Assembly: GCF_943734655.1 (NCBI RefSeq) | Contig: NC_071354.1 | Location: 158,059,142 to 158,123,141 of the forward strand | Length of the DNA stretch: 64,000 nucleotides | Direction of reading: 5' to 3' | Origin: Sabethes cyaneus | Taxonomy: Eukaryota > Arthropoda > Insecta > Diptera > Culicidae | Part shown: one piece after another, positions 21,158 through 32,714 of the stretch | Layout: every line of letters begins with the position of its first letter | Position numbering within the stretch: position 1 is the stretch's first letter | The notes under the pieces: generated by a model | Seen by the model: the letters and a program-made list of their open reading frames with translations, nothing else | The model's database searches: none | Told to the model about the DNA's origin: nothing | Made by a program: the position numbers and the translations under genes

Positions 21158-22311
21158 TACGGGGCTTGTTCAACGATCCTACTGACTTTGGCAGCACCAT
21201 CCAGTCGAGATTCGAACATACGACGACTGGTATCATACCTTGTTAGCCATTACTCATCAGGCATTACACCTTTTTTGCGGTGTCCACCTTTCATATAATG
21301 TGTCCGTTTTTCTGTACAATGTCTAAAAAATATGATTACTAGGTAATTTTTTTGATGTCAAAGCATAAGTTTTGAACAAAATTTAGTAGTATATGGCTAT
21401 ATCAAACAGAGATACTTGTGTAGATATTGAATTTTAATCTTGAGGTGCCCGTCTTTACCGCACATTCTTTAATATTACAATATATTATTATATTGTAATA
21501 ATATTTATACATACTTATAATAAATATATATTTTCTTGCATTTGGTCATCAAAATAATAGATTTGTTATCGTCGATAAAGATTAGTTGAAATATGATGTG
21601 ATAAGTGCTTTTTCATTCAATTACTTTTTGCGTTAAACAAAACGTTACGGGACACCATTTTGAAGCACCTATTTTATTTTACATAGAAATGCTTATCAAA
21701 AGTCAAGCACAGCGCGATTTTGATTGTACATATATGATTAAAGAAAATCCATAGTTTCAAAAAATTCGGAATTATAATCTCTGGTATATGGAAATAAATG
21801 CAAAATTTTCGTTACGGGACACCATTATTAAAGTATCTGTTTTTAAAGGCCGCTTATCTGGAAAATGCTTTCATTTTTTAAAAAACTCTGTATGAACAAA
21901 ATGTTACCCTAGTAATGAAACATGTTTTGACGATATACAGTTTTAAATTATTTTGGCTTAAAACTATTGACAGAGAATTAATTGCAGCCTTGCCTAAATG
22001 ATGAAAAAATCTATATTGTTAACCTCCCACTTGTAAGGTGCATTTTAGCATGAATTGTCAATAAACAGTATGACAATTCAGGATTTTTGTAAGCTTTATA
22101 GTATGTTTGAACATACTACATACAAATATTTTTAATATTACTACTTTCAAAATTTGCTCTCATGGGATAGATGCGCTTGGAATGTGTCAAATGCAAATAT
22201 ATAGCTACTTTACTGCTAACCCTCTTATAGGGCTGGCAATGCTTGTTTGCAGCTGATTACTGACAAAAAGAATTTCAAGAAAATAATTTTGGATGCCAAT
22301 TTACAACAACG

Positions 22312-23837
22312 CACTATGGGGCAGAACCCGAAAAAGCTCGGACAAAACCTCAAAAATTTTATTTGAGATATTCCGTCAAACCTAATATTCTACGTATAGT
22401 AGACATAGAATCTATAAGAAATATGCATAAATTGTTTTAATAAGTGTTTTTTCAATAGGCATTAAAGAAGGTGAAACACAGTGTAAAAAAAATTTGGAAA
22501 ATGAAAAAATAAATATCGTTTAATCTTTTAGCATCTAGCTGCTTAAAATTCTATACTTTTAAAAGACAATTCACATTAAAGGGATTATAAACTAATAGTT
22601 TAGGTGATATTAAGACAGATTTTTTACTAGTAGGTTTTGTTTTGACGAAGTGCTTTAGAACAAAAAAAATTGTTATTTTTGTCAATTTTCAATAGTGTGT
22701 AGAAAAGGATTTCCACAGATTTCCGCTCTGACACTACCATCAAATCAACATTCAAGGTGTTAACTAGTAATAAGCAAAAAATTAGCTGCTACTAGTTGCG
22801 ATGTTCGGAGATATTAAAGTTTTGCGAATGCATGTTTTTCGGTATTTTCGGCTACAAAGTAGTAAATGCGCGCGCCAGTGCGAAGTTCATTCCTGCTGTA
22901 CGTTGAATAGTCATGCTTGTGTAAATAAGACACAACTTTATTATCGTTATGAGATACATTGGAGTCGATAAGGGGCATTTAGGACATTGGAAAGGCGACC
23001 ACTTAACAGCTATATCCCAATTAGCTCTCTTTCAAGTCAAATTGGCAGTAAAATATGTTCGGATAGACTTTCAACTCGATTGAACTAGCATCCATTTTGT
23101 TTATTTTGAGTCGAATATGTTGATACGTGTTTGCAGGAAGGTTTGAAGGTCCATTATATGGTTCACAATGCCATTAGCGGACCCTCTCCATGCAAAATAC
23201 ACTAGAATTCATTTAATGGACTCGGTCGTTATTCTATTGTAAACTATAAGGGTCCATGAAAGGAAAATGGACATTTCAATCTGTTTTAAAAAATATGTAA
23301 AATTTAAAGATTTGCAGTATAAATTGTTATATTTAGGCTTATTCGAAAGTTACTAATATTGTAAGTGCCATCGGTTGGGTGCTTAGCGTTACGAGTTCAA
23401 AATAATTTATAGAAAGGTCCACAAATGGTTGATATACCCTATACCAGAATAATATTACTAAATTACTCTTGATATACAGATTGTGATAATTTGTATAGGA
23501 GGTCGTCTGACTACCAATTTTTACTGCATTCTGATAAAAAGGTGTTTGGATATTTAAAATATTTATAACTTGATTCCCGTAAGTCCTACAATTTTGGTAT
23601 GTTCAGTAACTTTACAGGACAAACAACTTTTCTGAAGACACAATATTTCTAAAGTCATTATTTAAAAAGTTAGACTTCAACGCCATCTATAGGAATGAAA
23701 ATAAAACTACTTAAAATTTACAAAAAGATGCGAAATTTTATAACAAACAATGTTGCTGAAGACAATAAAGCTCTACGAAGCATATGAAAGAAGTTATGAG
23801 GTTTTGTCCGAGCGCCGGCTCAATCTGCCCCACTGTG
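22312..23837. mobile_element. Transib-like non-autonomous element, 23-bp signal spacing
   Basis: A 1526-bp element starting CACTATGG (22312) and ending CCCACTGTG (23837), flanked by CAACG at 22307-22311 and 23838-23842. At the left end the heptamer CACTATG (22312-22318) is followed by a 23-bp spacer and ACAAAACCT (22342-22350). At the right end, on the minus strand, CACAGTG (23831-23837) is followed by a 23-bp spacer and ACAAAACCT (23799-23807). This matches the heptamer-23-nonamer pattern known for Transib termini. The interior is AT-rich with no long frame, so transposase would have to be supplied elsewhere. Confidence 0.85.
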
Positions 23838-24190
23838 CAACGTGGTAAAAAATGCCAATAAACAGTTGATTTACTGCTTAGGTTAATGCTTACTGGTTAC
23901 ATGGGCGGCTAATGTGAGGTAACTACACAGAACTTGATTGTTAGCCTTAAGCATTTTTTAACATTGGACGGTTGGACATCTAAAAACGCTCACTTGACTA
24001 TGAAGTGACAACCAGTTCAAATGAATACTTTGTTTGGCAAATCTATCCAATTCTGTCTGACTTAGTGAACATTACCTACCGCCAGGGCTGTCTTGCTCTT
24101 TGTGCACCGATTAAGTAATTAAGTAATAAAAATAAGTAATATCTGAAGACTAAGAGTAGGACAGCCCTGCATACAGGTGGTGTTGCACAA

Positions 24191-24291
24191 CCCAAGTAAG
24201 ACTTTGGGGTTTATTACATTCTTCTTGGTACATTCTTAATGGTCTTGAAAACCGCAATAAGAGTACAATAAAACTCACATTGTTGCTTGGG
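24191..24291. mobile_element. ~100-bp palindromic MITE (CCCAAGCAACAAT family), copy 1
   Basis: Starts CCCAAGTAAGACT and ends ATTGTTGCTTGGG, with internal GGTTTATTACA and TACAATAAAAC also inverted, so most of it can fold back. Related copies: 29781-29888, 39025-39127, 39691-39799. The target duplication is unclear. Confidence 0.8.
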
Positions 24292-24609
24292 AAGGCTCAC
24301 ATTAAAGCCCATCACTTTTTATTATATATTGTTCATGCAATACATATAACAAACTTATTATGATAATATTTGTTCAATTATTCAATTATTCACATTTACT
24401 GGACGGTCTATACGACGAATAAAATATAAACACAAAGATCATAGCAACTTTCGAAATTCGATAAATTTATTTACGACAATATATTTCTGAGGGAAATTGA
24501 ATTCTCAGTCGAAAATGTCAACGAAATTTCTTACTACGTTAATTTTCTCACCACCAAACAGCTCATGCTACTGGACAGAGGATTAGCAACTCACATAGAA
24601 ATTAGTGAA

Positions 24610-24800
24610 AGTGCGACGTCGCACAGAAGAACGGAGTATCGAGGCGAAGAATGTCCCATGAGTTCGTCCAACTCTACGGCCAACCCAGTTTTCAAAAGAT
24701 TGCTAAAGCTAGACGGAGTCGAGCCAAAACTTCTGTTATCGAAAGAATGCCGGACAACTGCCCTACAAAGAAAACCGGGAGACGAGTAACCTTAGTGAAG
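24610..24800 (+). mobile_element. RTE-type fragment, degenerate
   Basis: The plus-strand frame 24651-24842 shows the diverged tail of the family: MSHEFVQLYGQPSFQKIAKA matches the block HELARLYGEPSI.KAVKAG seen in the other copies, followed by RMPDNCPTKK. It is a short relic. Confidence 0.6.
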
Positions 24801-24842
24801 ACCTGGTATGCAATTCCGATGGAAAACAAGGTCTTACGCTGA

Positions 24843-25565
24843 CAGTGAAGACGGCACTCATGCAATCGCTGAATTTAACTTTAGGAATAGGCTAAAGCGG
24901 CTTTCCCCATATAAGGTGGAATATTGTTTCTTCAACAGAGTGAGCGTCTACACTACATGTTAGGAGCGGCTCTCAACAGCGTCCGACTCGGAGGTGACGG
25001 TACAATTAAGACCTGTTGTCTCTAAGATACGAATCAGCGGGTCAACCAGATGGGCAAAGAGGAACAGTACACATACTTAATAAGCGTTGCTTCAATGACC
25101 TTCCCTTGCCTAATTTTTCGCTCTTTCCCCTTCACGTCTTATCCCACGCTGTTTGGATACTATAAATAGCTTTGTCTTATTACTTTCTTCTACCGTCTCC
25201 CATGTCGATTGTAAAAACTACCGTTATAAAATAATTACTGCTAATGTTAATGCTTAGCGGTTACCTAGGCAGTTTTCTTGACACTTGAATTTTAAACTTT
25301 TTATGGCATGAGATCCTTCCTTTCCGGAGAACCCAGTGTTGCCATACCTTGCAAAAGAAAAACCCGTAATTTTATCCTCTGTGCCTTTATCACCCAAGAA
25401 AAAGTTTTCGGTACCATAAATATGTCAAGAACGGCTCAAGCAATTCACTCGCTTGTTTATTTTTTTAAAGCTTATAAAATTATTTAGTATTTGACCCATC
25501 TTTTTTTCGATAGTGCAATTTTTGTACATTTTACAAAAGTTTAAAGTTAATCTTTTCGATCAAAT
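24843..25565. other. No recognisable gene
   Basis: Mixed sequence, perhaps further decayed retrotransposon DNA up to about 25070, then AT-rich DNA. No frame or motif is convincing. Confidence 0.45.
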
Positions 25566-25569
25566 GTTC

Positions 25570-26090
25570 ACCATTGCGTTCGAATGTAAAAAAGGATGAG
25601 AAACACGAGATAATTTAACATATTTTTATATAGTTTTGCAATTTTTTACTTCGAAAAAGCCCCCAGCGCCAATCCATGCTAATTTTTTCAAGAACGCTTA
25701 CTCTCAACATTCGTTGTTGGTTTTTCATCATTCGGCTTTGGTATTTATTGTTCCGTATTTTGGCTTTTAATTTTTCATCTTTTTTTTTACTATGTGTACT
25801 CTGTCGCCTTTTGCTATCGCCTTTTTGACTTTTGCTTTGTTGTCTCCTTTTTAACATCTGTTAGTCGTTTTTAGTTCTTTTCAACAACGAACAAGAAAAC
25901 CGGTATCTTCATATCGTCTTATTATCTCTTTTCAGCGATTTGTTGTCATTATTTATTATTTTTTGTAACGTTTTTTATTTGTTGGCATCTTTTTGTCGTC
26001 ATTAGTCGTCTTTTTTGGCATTTCTTGGTGTTTTTCGTTGTTTTTTTACCACCTTTTCGCTGCCTTTTCCGTATCTATTAATAGAGCGAC
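25570..26090. repeat. T-rich degenerate tract, TTTTTGTCGTC type
   Basis: A strand-asymmetric low-complexity tract made of variants of a 9-12-bp unit such as TTTTTGTCGTCTT. It continues at 26690-27065 after interruption by an RTE tail and other repeats. The 80-codon Lys/Arg-rich minus-strand frame is a composition artefact. Confidence 0.7.
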
Positions 26091-26105
26091 TGTCGGCAAC
26101 GCTTA

Positions 26106-26243
26106 ATTACTTACTTACTTAAGTTGCTTGCCGTCCTACGACAAAACCTGTTGAACAAGGTTTCTCCAATTAACTCGGTTGTGAGCTACCCCTCTCCAAT
26201 TCCTTGGACAACGAGTACTCTCCGCCAGATCTCGCTCCACCTA
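26106..26243 (-). mobile_element. RTE-type 3' end with TTAC tail
   Basis: Only the last ~130 bases of the family plus its simple-sequence tail, written CTTACTTACTT on the plus strand. Comparison with 44.9 kb (AAGTAAGTAAG) shows the tail belongs to the element; short tandem tails instead of poly(A) are typical of RTE. Confidence 0.75.
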
Positions 26244-26261
26244 GCTTCACTTGTCGGCAAC

Positions 26262-26650
26262 GCACTGCTTGCTTCTATTGCACTGAGCAAATAAATAACA
26301 GTCTACCCTACTATCACAGTTGTTATTAACTAATTGTGGTAACCGATTAATGACTAAACTCAGTCATAAATAGGTTGCAGCAACCAGAAATGACAAAAGT
26401 GTGCTACTTGGGTACCTTCTCGGCGGTAGAAACAAAGAGCAGTCATACAAAAATAATATCGTCGCCTAGGAGTATATGGTGCGTATACGGTTAATGATAG
26501 AACTAGGAGAATAAAACAAAACTAGGTATTTGACTACCTAATATAACGGGTGACAATGGTTTAGTTAGTAAAATATTCGGGAACCAAGCGAAAGAGCGTG
26601 GGCGCGAGCCCCACCTGAGTTTGCACAACCCAATACATTTTTGGTGTATT
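26262..26650 (+). repeat. S1 repeat, longer copy, with a 110-bp insert
   Basis: Plus-strand copy of the repeat at 855-1110, including CTTCTCGGCGGTAGAAACAAA, AATAATATCGTC and the tRNA-like head to GAGTTTGCACAACCC. Positions 26304-26414 are an inserted element ending GTGTGCTACTTGGG, related in inverse orientation to 42833-42942, since the copy at 0.9 kb lacks it. Confidence 0.65.
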
Positions 26651-26689
26651 TCGAAATTTTCCAGTTCATCCAATTTCTTTCGTCATTAT

Positions 26690-27065
26690 TTGCGTCAGAC
26701 ATTTGCTCCGTTTCCAAAAAGAATCTTTTTATAGTCCTTTCACCGTTGTTTATTGTCTGTGTTTAGCATTTTTGTAACTTTTTTGGCGTTTTTTCGTCGC
26801 TTCTTTGTCGTCTTTTAGACATCTTATATCGTTTTCTTTGATTAATATTCGTCGTATTTTTGTCGTCCTTTTTAATTGTTTTTTGTCATCTTTTTAATGT
26901 ATTTTCGTCATCTGTATGCCGTTTTATAACGTTTGTTCGTGGTATTTTAGCCACTTTATCGCGGCTTTTGCCGTTTTGTCGTCTATTTTGCTGTTGTTTT
27001 AGCATCTTTTCGTCGTCGTTTTATCGTCTTTTCTTCGTTGTTTGTGTTCTATTAAGCATCTTTAT
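26690..27065. repeat. T-rich degenerate tract, second part
   Basis: Same composition as 25570-26090: TTTTTGTCGTCC, TTTTCGTCGTCG and TTTTGTCATC variants in tandem. The 77-codon frame inside is Phe/Cys-rich low complexity and not a gene. Confidence 0.7.
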
Positions 27066-27070
27066 TTGTC

Positions 27071-27240
27071 CAAGGGTAGTTCGATCACTTTGACTCAATT
27101 TTGATTAATTTGTCAGTACTCTCTCAGCCAAGTAAAATTTGTGAAAATAACATATGGGACCTATGCAGAACTAGTTATTATCTACAGTATTTCCTAACAA
27201 AGCTAGGCTGTGTCTTTTGTATTGTATTGCCAAGTTTAAT
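27071..27240. mobile_element. hAT-like MITE, left part only
   Basis: Matches the left end of the element at 36568 (AGTTCGATCACTTTGACTCA, then CAGTACTCTCTCAGCC and ATATGGGAC). The right inverted end is absent, so this copy is truncated. Confidence 0.65.
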
Positions 27241-27434
27241 TTATACTTTGATTTTGCATAATTTTTAAATGAGGTAGTTTTTTACAGTCAACGGAAGGGA
27301 CGGTAGAAGAAAATAATGAAGCAAATATGTTGATAGGATCCAAGTAGAATGGGACCAGGTGTGAAGAGGAAAAAACGGGGTAAGGCTTAGTTGAAGCATC
27401 CTTTAAAAATTTGTGTACCGCTCTTTTTTATTCA

Positions 27435-27530
27435 AGCTGGGAGATCCGCGGATCGAACCAAGTAATAATCGGAGCTAATTATAACCGATTTCGAACCTAC
27501 TCCCAGGCCCTGTGGCAGGGGTTTGTTGTT
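27435..27530 (-). repeat. tRNA-like SINE fragment (family S2)
   Basis: Shares GATCGAACCAAG, a TATAACCG block and TTCGAACCTACTCCC with 43001-43092. On the minus strand the last gives a B-box-like GGTTCGAAAT. A tRNA-derived SINE is inferred. Confidence 0.5.
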
Positions 27531-27576
27531 GCTGGATTATGGCTGCAAAACTCGGCTTTCCAGAATGTTTACCAAA

Positions 27577-28067
27577 GGCCATTGCAAATTATTTTTAAAG
27601 TTTCTGTCACCTTCCCTTTCAAATATGGTTTGAAAAATCGGGTGGCAAACAAATAATTTGCGGGAAATAAGTCAATTTTTTTATAAAATCAATTGATGTG
27701 CAGCCAATTGACTGTGCAGTCAATTGACTCTACAGCCTCCAGGAACTTGAAAAATGAGTGTACGGAGTGTTAACGCGAAACAGAAATAGAAATACAAACA
27801 GTGGAGTTTCCGAAAATCGCCAAAAAAAATTTCTTTCGATTTTATATTTCATTTCGAAAGTTTTTGCATGGAAAATAATAACGTATATATGAAAAGCAAG
27901 AATAGATTAGGTTTCCACGTTGAAACTTTAAGTAAAAATGTTTAAAACGCTTTTTTTTGGCCGATTAAAAATATCTCTTCGTATGTTTTTCGCCTCCCCC
28001 TCCAACACCAGAGTTCAGTTGCCCAACACCAGAAGGACAAAAACTTTATAAAGTATTTGTAATGGCC
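27577..28067 (+). mobile_element. Harbinger-like MITE copy B
   Basis: Begins GGCCATTGCAAATTATTT and ends TATTTGTAATGGCC; interior colinear with copies A, C and D. It appears to be a longer variant (491 bp) owing to small duplications (CAATTGACTGTGCAGTCAAT near 27708). The TSD is not clear here. Confidence 0.75.
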
Positions 28068-28233
28068 TTATTCAAAAATTCATATCGCATGAACCAAAAG
28101 TAAACCAGATGATATGTTTCTTGAAAATGTTTTATATAAATATAAATTTTCTTACCATATTCCCAGATAAATTACCGATGGATCTAAAGCAAAAGCAAAA
28201 ACGTGATAGAATGTGATAGAAAACAGGAAATAA

Positions 28234-28695
28234 GGCCATTGCAAATTATTTTTAAAGTTTTTTTCCCCCCGCTCTTCAAAATTGGCGCTCAAAATCGGGG
28301 GGCTAAAAAAATTATTAAACGTGAGTAAAAATTTTTTGTATAAAATCTATTATTTGTGGGATTTACAGCCTGAAGAACTCGAAAAAAGAGTTTACGGAGT
28401 GTTAACGCTTCTAGCACGAAACAAAAGTGGAAGTACAAATATTAATGTAATTTCCAAAAATCGGCAAAAAAATTTTTTTTCGATTTTGACTCTAGTTTAG
28501 AAGGTTTTTGCATAGAAAATATTTACTTATATATGAAAAGCAAGAATAGATTCGGGTTTTACGAGTAAAAATTTAAAAAGTAAAAATTTCTAAAAATCTT
28601 ATTTTTTTTGCGTGACTAAAAAATCTTTTTTCGCGCCCCCCTTCAGTTGCTCAGCATCCGAAGGACAAAAACTTTAAAAAATATTTGTAATGACC
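28234..28695 (+). mobile_element. Harbinger-like MITE copy C
   Basis: 462 bp with ends GGCCATTGCAAATTATTT and AATATTTGTAATGACC, flanked by TAA at 28231-28233 and 28696-28698. An A-rich asymmetric tract starts immediately on its right. Confidence 0.8.
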
Positions 28696-28699
28696 TAAG

Positions 28700-30010
28700 C
28701 AGAGAAAAATAGTGGAAAACAAAGAAACAGGAGAGAAAAAGGGTCCTCGGTTTGAGACTGGAGAAAAAAACATGGGGAACGGAAGAAGAAAATGAGAAAA
28801 AAGTAACAAAAACCATAAAGAAAACTACGGAAACGAGAAAGAGAATAAGGATACACTGGACAGAATAAGAAAAAAACTGGAGTGATAAAAAATGAAAACG
28901 GAAGACAGAAGGGATAAAACGAAAAAAACAGATCGCGACTGAAAAGGAGGAATCGCAGGATGCAATCAGAAGATAAACAGGACAGACGACAAGGAAAAAC
29001 GTAATAGAAAAGAATAAGGTGAAAGGCAGCAAAATTAGAACAAAAAATACAAAAAAGTTGCAGAAATAGTCAACAAAAACAAGCAAATACGGCCCAAAAA
29101 TGATTACAAACGAAACAAAGAAAATGTAGGACTCAGAAAAAAGGGACAGGAAAAGTAGACAAAAGGAACAGATAAAGGCGAAACAGCATGCGAAAAAGAG
29201 GAAAACTGAAGAAAAGAGAGAAAACGAGAAATTAAAAGGAATATGGAAAAGAAAACAAGAGAATCATCAGGGAAAAAAGAGCGAGAAAAACGAAAGCAGA
29301 TGCAAAAAATAAGGAAAACGGAAAAAAGGGTTTAAACAGGATATAAAATAGAAAGGTATGACAAAAAACGGAAATATTGAACAGAAAAAATAGGATAAAT
29401 CGAACCAAAGAAAAGGGTGAAACGGAAGAGGAAAAGACAAAAACGGGATACAAAAAAGTAAGTCAAATGAAAAATAAGAGTAACAGAAAAGACGGAAAAA
29501 CGGAACAGACGAAGATGACAAACAAAAATGGAAGGACATAAATGAGTTAGAAAAAGACGGAGGTGAAAAAAAGAAAAAAATAGAGGAGAAAAGACAAAAA
29601 AGAGGAAGAAAATAACACAACCAAGCGAAAAACTTGAGGAAAAGCTGAACTGAAAATAAGAAAAAATAGGAGGGGAATCGAAGAAAAACGAAACAATGAA
29701 ATAGGAAACACGGGACAGAAAAAACGAAACGACAGACGAAACGAAAAAAAGATAAAGAGGAAAAACAGAATGAAAGGGAGCCCAAGTAACAATTTGGGTT
29801 TTATTACACTTTTATGATGGCATTCAAGACCGAAATTCGTCATGGAAACCGCCATAAGAGTATAATAAAAGTCTCATTGTTGCTTGGGAGAGCAAGAACC
29901 AAGAAAACGATAGAGAAAAGGAGAAAAAAATGGAACAATAGGTGCAAAAACGGAATTGAAAAAAGAGAAAAAATGGAACAGAAAACTTGTAAAATGTGGA
30001 AAAATGAGAC
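28700..30010. repeat. A-rich strand-asymmetric tract
   Basis: More than 1.2 kb of purine-rich sequence made of GAAAAAC, GGAAAAG and ACGGAAA variants, interrupted by a palindromic MITE at 29781-29888. Its complement resembles the T-rich tracts at 35600-36560 and 37690-39250. Long Phe/Ser-rich frames on the minus strand (up to 172 codons) are artefacts of this composition. Confidence 0.8.
29781..29888. mobile_element. Palindromic MITE, copy 2
   Basis: CCCAAGTAACAATTTGGGTT at the left and CTCATTGTTGCTTGGG at the right, with TTTTATTACACTTTTATG and TATAATAAAAG inside. It is inserted in the A-rich tract and is the clearest copy of the family. Confidence 0.85.
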
Positions 30011-30740
30011 GAGAAATGTCAATTCTAATTTGTGAAACTTCCAAATTCGAGTTTAATTTAATGTCTAATTTTAGGTTCATTTTTATGTCAAATTTAAACT
30101 TTGATTTCAAGTACAATTTAAAGTCTAATTTAAAATGTAATTCCAAGTCAAATCTAAATCCGATTTCAATTCCAATGTTAAGAGCAGTTTCGAGCTTTTT
30201 TCAAATTCAAATTTCAAATTTCAAATTCAAACACCAACTTTAATTTGAAATGCAATTCTAAATCAAATTCAATAAAATTAAAATAATTCAATTCCAATTT
30301 CAAATGAAAACTTCAAAATCTGTTTGAAGTCTAGTTCCAAGCAAAACTTCTAGTCCAAATTACTTCTAACTTAAGTCTATTTCCGAATCCCAGAGTTCCC
30401 ACAAATTTCCAGAACAATACGAAATAAAGTTTCAAGACCAAATTAGTTCAAATCTAATTGAATGTCCCATGAAGAATGAATGATTACAGGATGAACTACA
30501 AAATTGCAACATTGACCAAAAGTATATCAGATCACGGCAGAGGGGATTCGCACCCAAGTTCTTTCGGTTGGTACCCAAAAGTTTTACTAACTAAACTATC
30601 GCCGCCCGTTATATTCGTTGTATTAATTCTATTTAAGTACGATTTTAAGTTCAATTTTAACTGTAATATCTAGTTAAATTCAAAGTCTAATTTCTAGTCC
30701 AATTTCAACTTAGATTTCAAATCCAGTTTCACCCAAAATT
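30010..30740. repeat. AT-rich degenerate satellite (AATTTCAAGTCTAATTT type)
   Basis: Short, imperfect units such as TCAAATTTAAACTTTGATTT and AAGTCTAATTTAAA repeat for about 700 bases, interrupted by the S1 SINE at 30525-30625. The complementary form (GACTTGAAATTGGA) appears at 34745-34859, 35034-35100 and 39600-40035. Confidence 0.7.
30525..30625 (-). repeat. tRNA-like SINE S1, minus copy
   Basis: On the minus strand: AACGGGCGGCGATAGTTTAG (A box region), AACCGAAAGAACTTGGGT and a B-box relic GGTGCGAATCCCC. It is inserted in the AT-rich satellite. Confidence 0.65.
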
Positions 30741-30764
30741 CGTGGTTTTCAACATATTCGGCCT

Positions 30765-30900
30765 ATGTCGATTACTCCAGGCCAAGGCGTTTTTCCAGAC
30801 CGAAATATTCTTCTAAAAGGTCGGGTGCCCACCTTTTGTTTAAGTCTGGGCACGCTAGTGATTTCACAGCCAGGCGGGTTCATTAAACGGAGTCCTAAAA
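30765..30900 (+). repeat. Repeat shared in inverse with 34622-34690
   Basis: The block TTCTAAAAGGTCGGGTGCCC, then ACCTTTTGTTTAAGTCTGGG and CACGCTAGTG, is found reverse-complemented at 34622-34690 (CACTAGCGTG, AAAAGGTGGGGCACCCGATC). In both places it neighbours the AT-rich satellite, so the pair may be an old inverted duplication or one repeat family. Confidence 0.65.
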
Positions 30901-31025
30901 AGCTGAAATTATTCCTATTCTATTTCCGATATCACCTTTTGCAGCTTCACTGCAAATGCTTGCCAATAAATTATATGATTCTCAACTGCATCGGTTATAA
31001 TTCTCGCACCACCGCACTGCAATAA

Positions 31026-32709
31026 TACAACTAAAATAGATACAGAGCATTCAGGAAGAATTTTTTTTTCATCCTTTTAGCAGCAATAAAAAGCGTCGGA
31101 AGCCGTTAAGTCTCGACTGGTTTGTATTCAAAGCCTGTCCGATAAAAGAAATGTTAATAAATGAAACATTTGCCGGTATATTCAGTGATTAGCACACTAC
31201 ATACTATACTAGGCGAGCAATTATGAAAATGAAAAATAGTGATGAATACAAAAACAAACAGGCTTAATATTGTGACCGTTTGAATATTCATTCAGTATCA
31301 CAGTAAAGCCGCATAAAAAAAAGTCACAAAGTGCTTTAATTAAAATTAGGGCTTTTCCACCTACACACACAGAGAGAACAGGTGACAAAATAACAAGCAT
31401 AAAATAAGGCAATCCAGCTGAAGTGCCACATTTACCAGCTCAAGGGCGCTCGCGAATAAATGCAGGCAAACGCCTTGCCATAAATTTTCATCGCCCACCC
31501 GTCCCCCATCAGAGTGGGCACTTGGAGCGAGCGAGCGAGAGAGGTAGAGAGAGAGGGAGCGCGCGCGAGTGAACTTAATGAGGCAACACAGTTCAGACCT
31601 GTGAATGCAGACCTAAGCTGCGGAAAAAGTGCCATGCGAACGAAACACACGCATCGCAGATTCGCCTGCAGGTCGTATATGTTTCTTATAAGGCGACCGG
31701 TCTTCATTCATTTCGGATTCTTGAAATCCCTCGAGCAGGATTGTTGGCTCTTTATTTCCTTATCTTGTTTTGTTGTAATTTAGTCGCTCGGCTAAAGTTA
31801 TCTGATCTTTGCGCGAGTAAGATCCGTTGAGAATACGATGACGTGTTTGAGAATGTTTTTGACAGCTTTAATGGGAAAAGATAAATCATGAAATTAAATG
31901 CTAAATTTTATTTTGGCTGAATTACGTTGGTTGCACATTCGGCAAGTTTTCAACTAAATTGATTTAGTTGCTCTGTTAATCATAACAGCAAGAATAAAAA
32001 TCGTTCGGCAAACGATATAAAAAAATTATGGCTCTTATGCTTTAGAGCAAAATAAACATGAAAAGCTTTTGGCTCATATAACTTTGGAACGACCAAGATG
32101 TTTCAGATACCCGATGAGCTAAAGCAAATCTCATACAAATGCACATAGCATGCTTTTAGGCGTTTCTAACTAACGAAGTTATCGTTTGTACCATCATCGT
32201 TCAAATTGTTGCTAGTTGTATGTTGCAACTCGCTGAAAACTTCGTTGCACGAACATATCGCGCTGCATCTGCGGTATGATTGATGCCTTCCAGCCATTTT
32301 ACCGGAATCCGTAGCACATTAATTATTTATGGCTTAAACTCAATCTGCAGCAAATCTGTATAAATCGTCCAACATTCGTCAGTTACGTCGAATGTAATCA
32401 TCCCTGCTGAAGTCCGCGCTACAGTAACCAATCAGAAAAGAATTCGTTTTCGCAAAACTAAAATAAAATCCAGGAAAATAATGCTCCTTTTTATGGCTTC
32501 CGCCGTTATTCTGCCTTTGTGCTGACCGATACCCGCTCCAGCAGTGTAACTGCTGTACCGTGTTAGCTCTGTAGCTTGAGAGACCCAAGACTAGTTTTGA
32601 GGATTCCGTGCTTCCGTGCCTTTTCCTTCCACCAACCGCCGACCGACCAGCGCGTCGGTACCTAGTAGGTGAATGGTTCTGTTGCAACCCACATCGTTTG
32701 TCACCGTGA
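31026..32709. other. Unique DNA with GA-rich segment; no supported gene
   Basis: Contains a GAGCGAGC/GAGAGAGAG segment (31520-31572), which could bind GAGA-type factors, and GC-richer sequence at 32500-32700. Frames of up to 112 codons (32379-32717 minus) have no recognisable domain. It could belong to noncoding parts of an outside gene. Confidence 0.5.
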
Positions 32710-32714
32710 CGCCG

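Larger units (their letters stand above)
20733..21245 (-). mobile_element. Feilai-like SINE carrying two insertions
   Basis: Minus-strand SINE pieces are present at 20733-20766 (3' end), 21004-21034 (middle) and 21158-21245 (5' half with GTTCGAATCTCGAC). They are separated by a poly(T)-ended insert and by a 123-bp hairpin MITE. Comparison with the intact copy at 4186-4395 shows colinearity once both inserts are removed. Confidence 0.75.

Noticed and set aside
28643..29855. Minus-strand frames of 73-172 codons rich in Phe and Ser
   Set aside because: Same compositional artefact of the A-rich tract read in complement.
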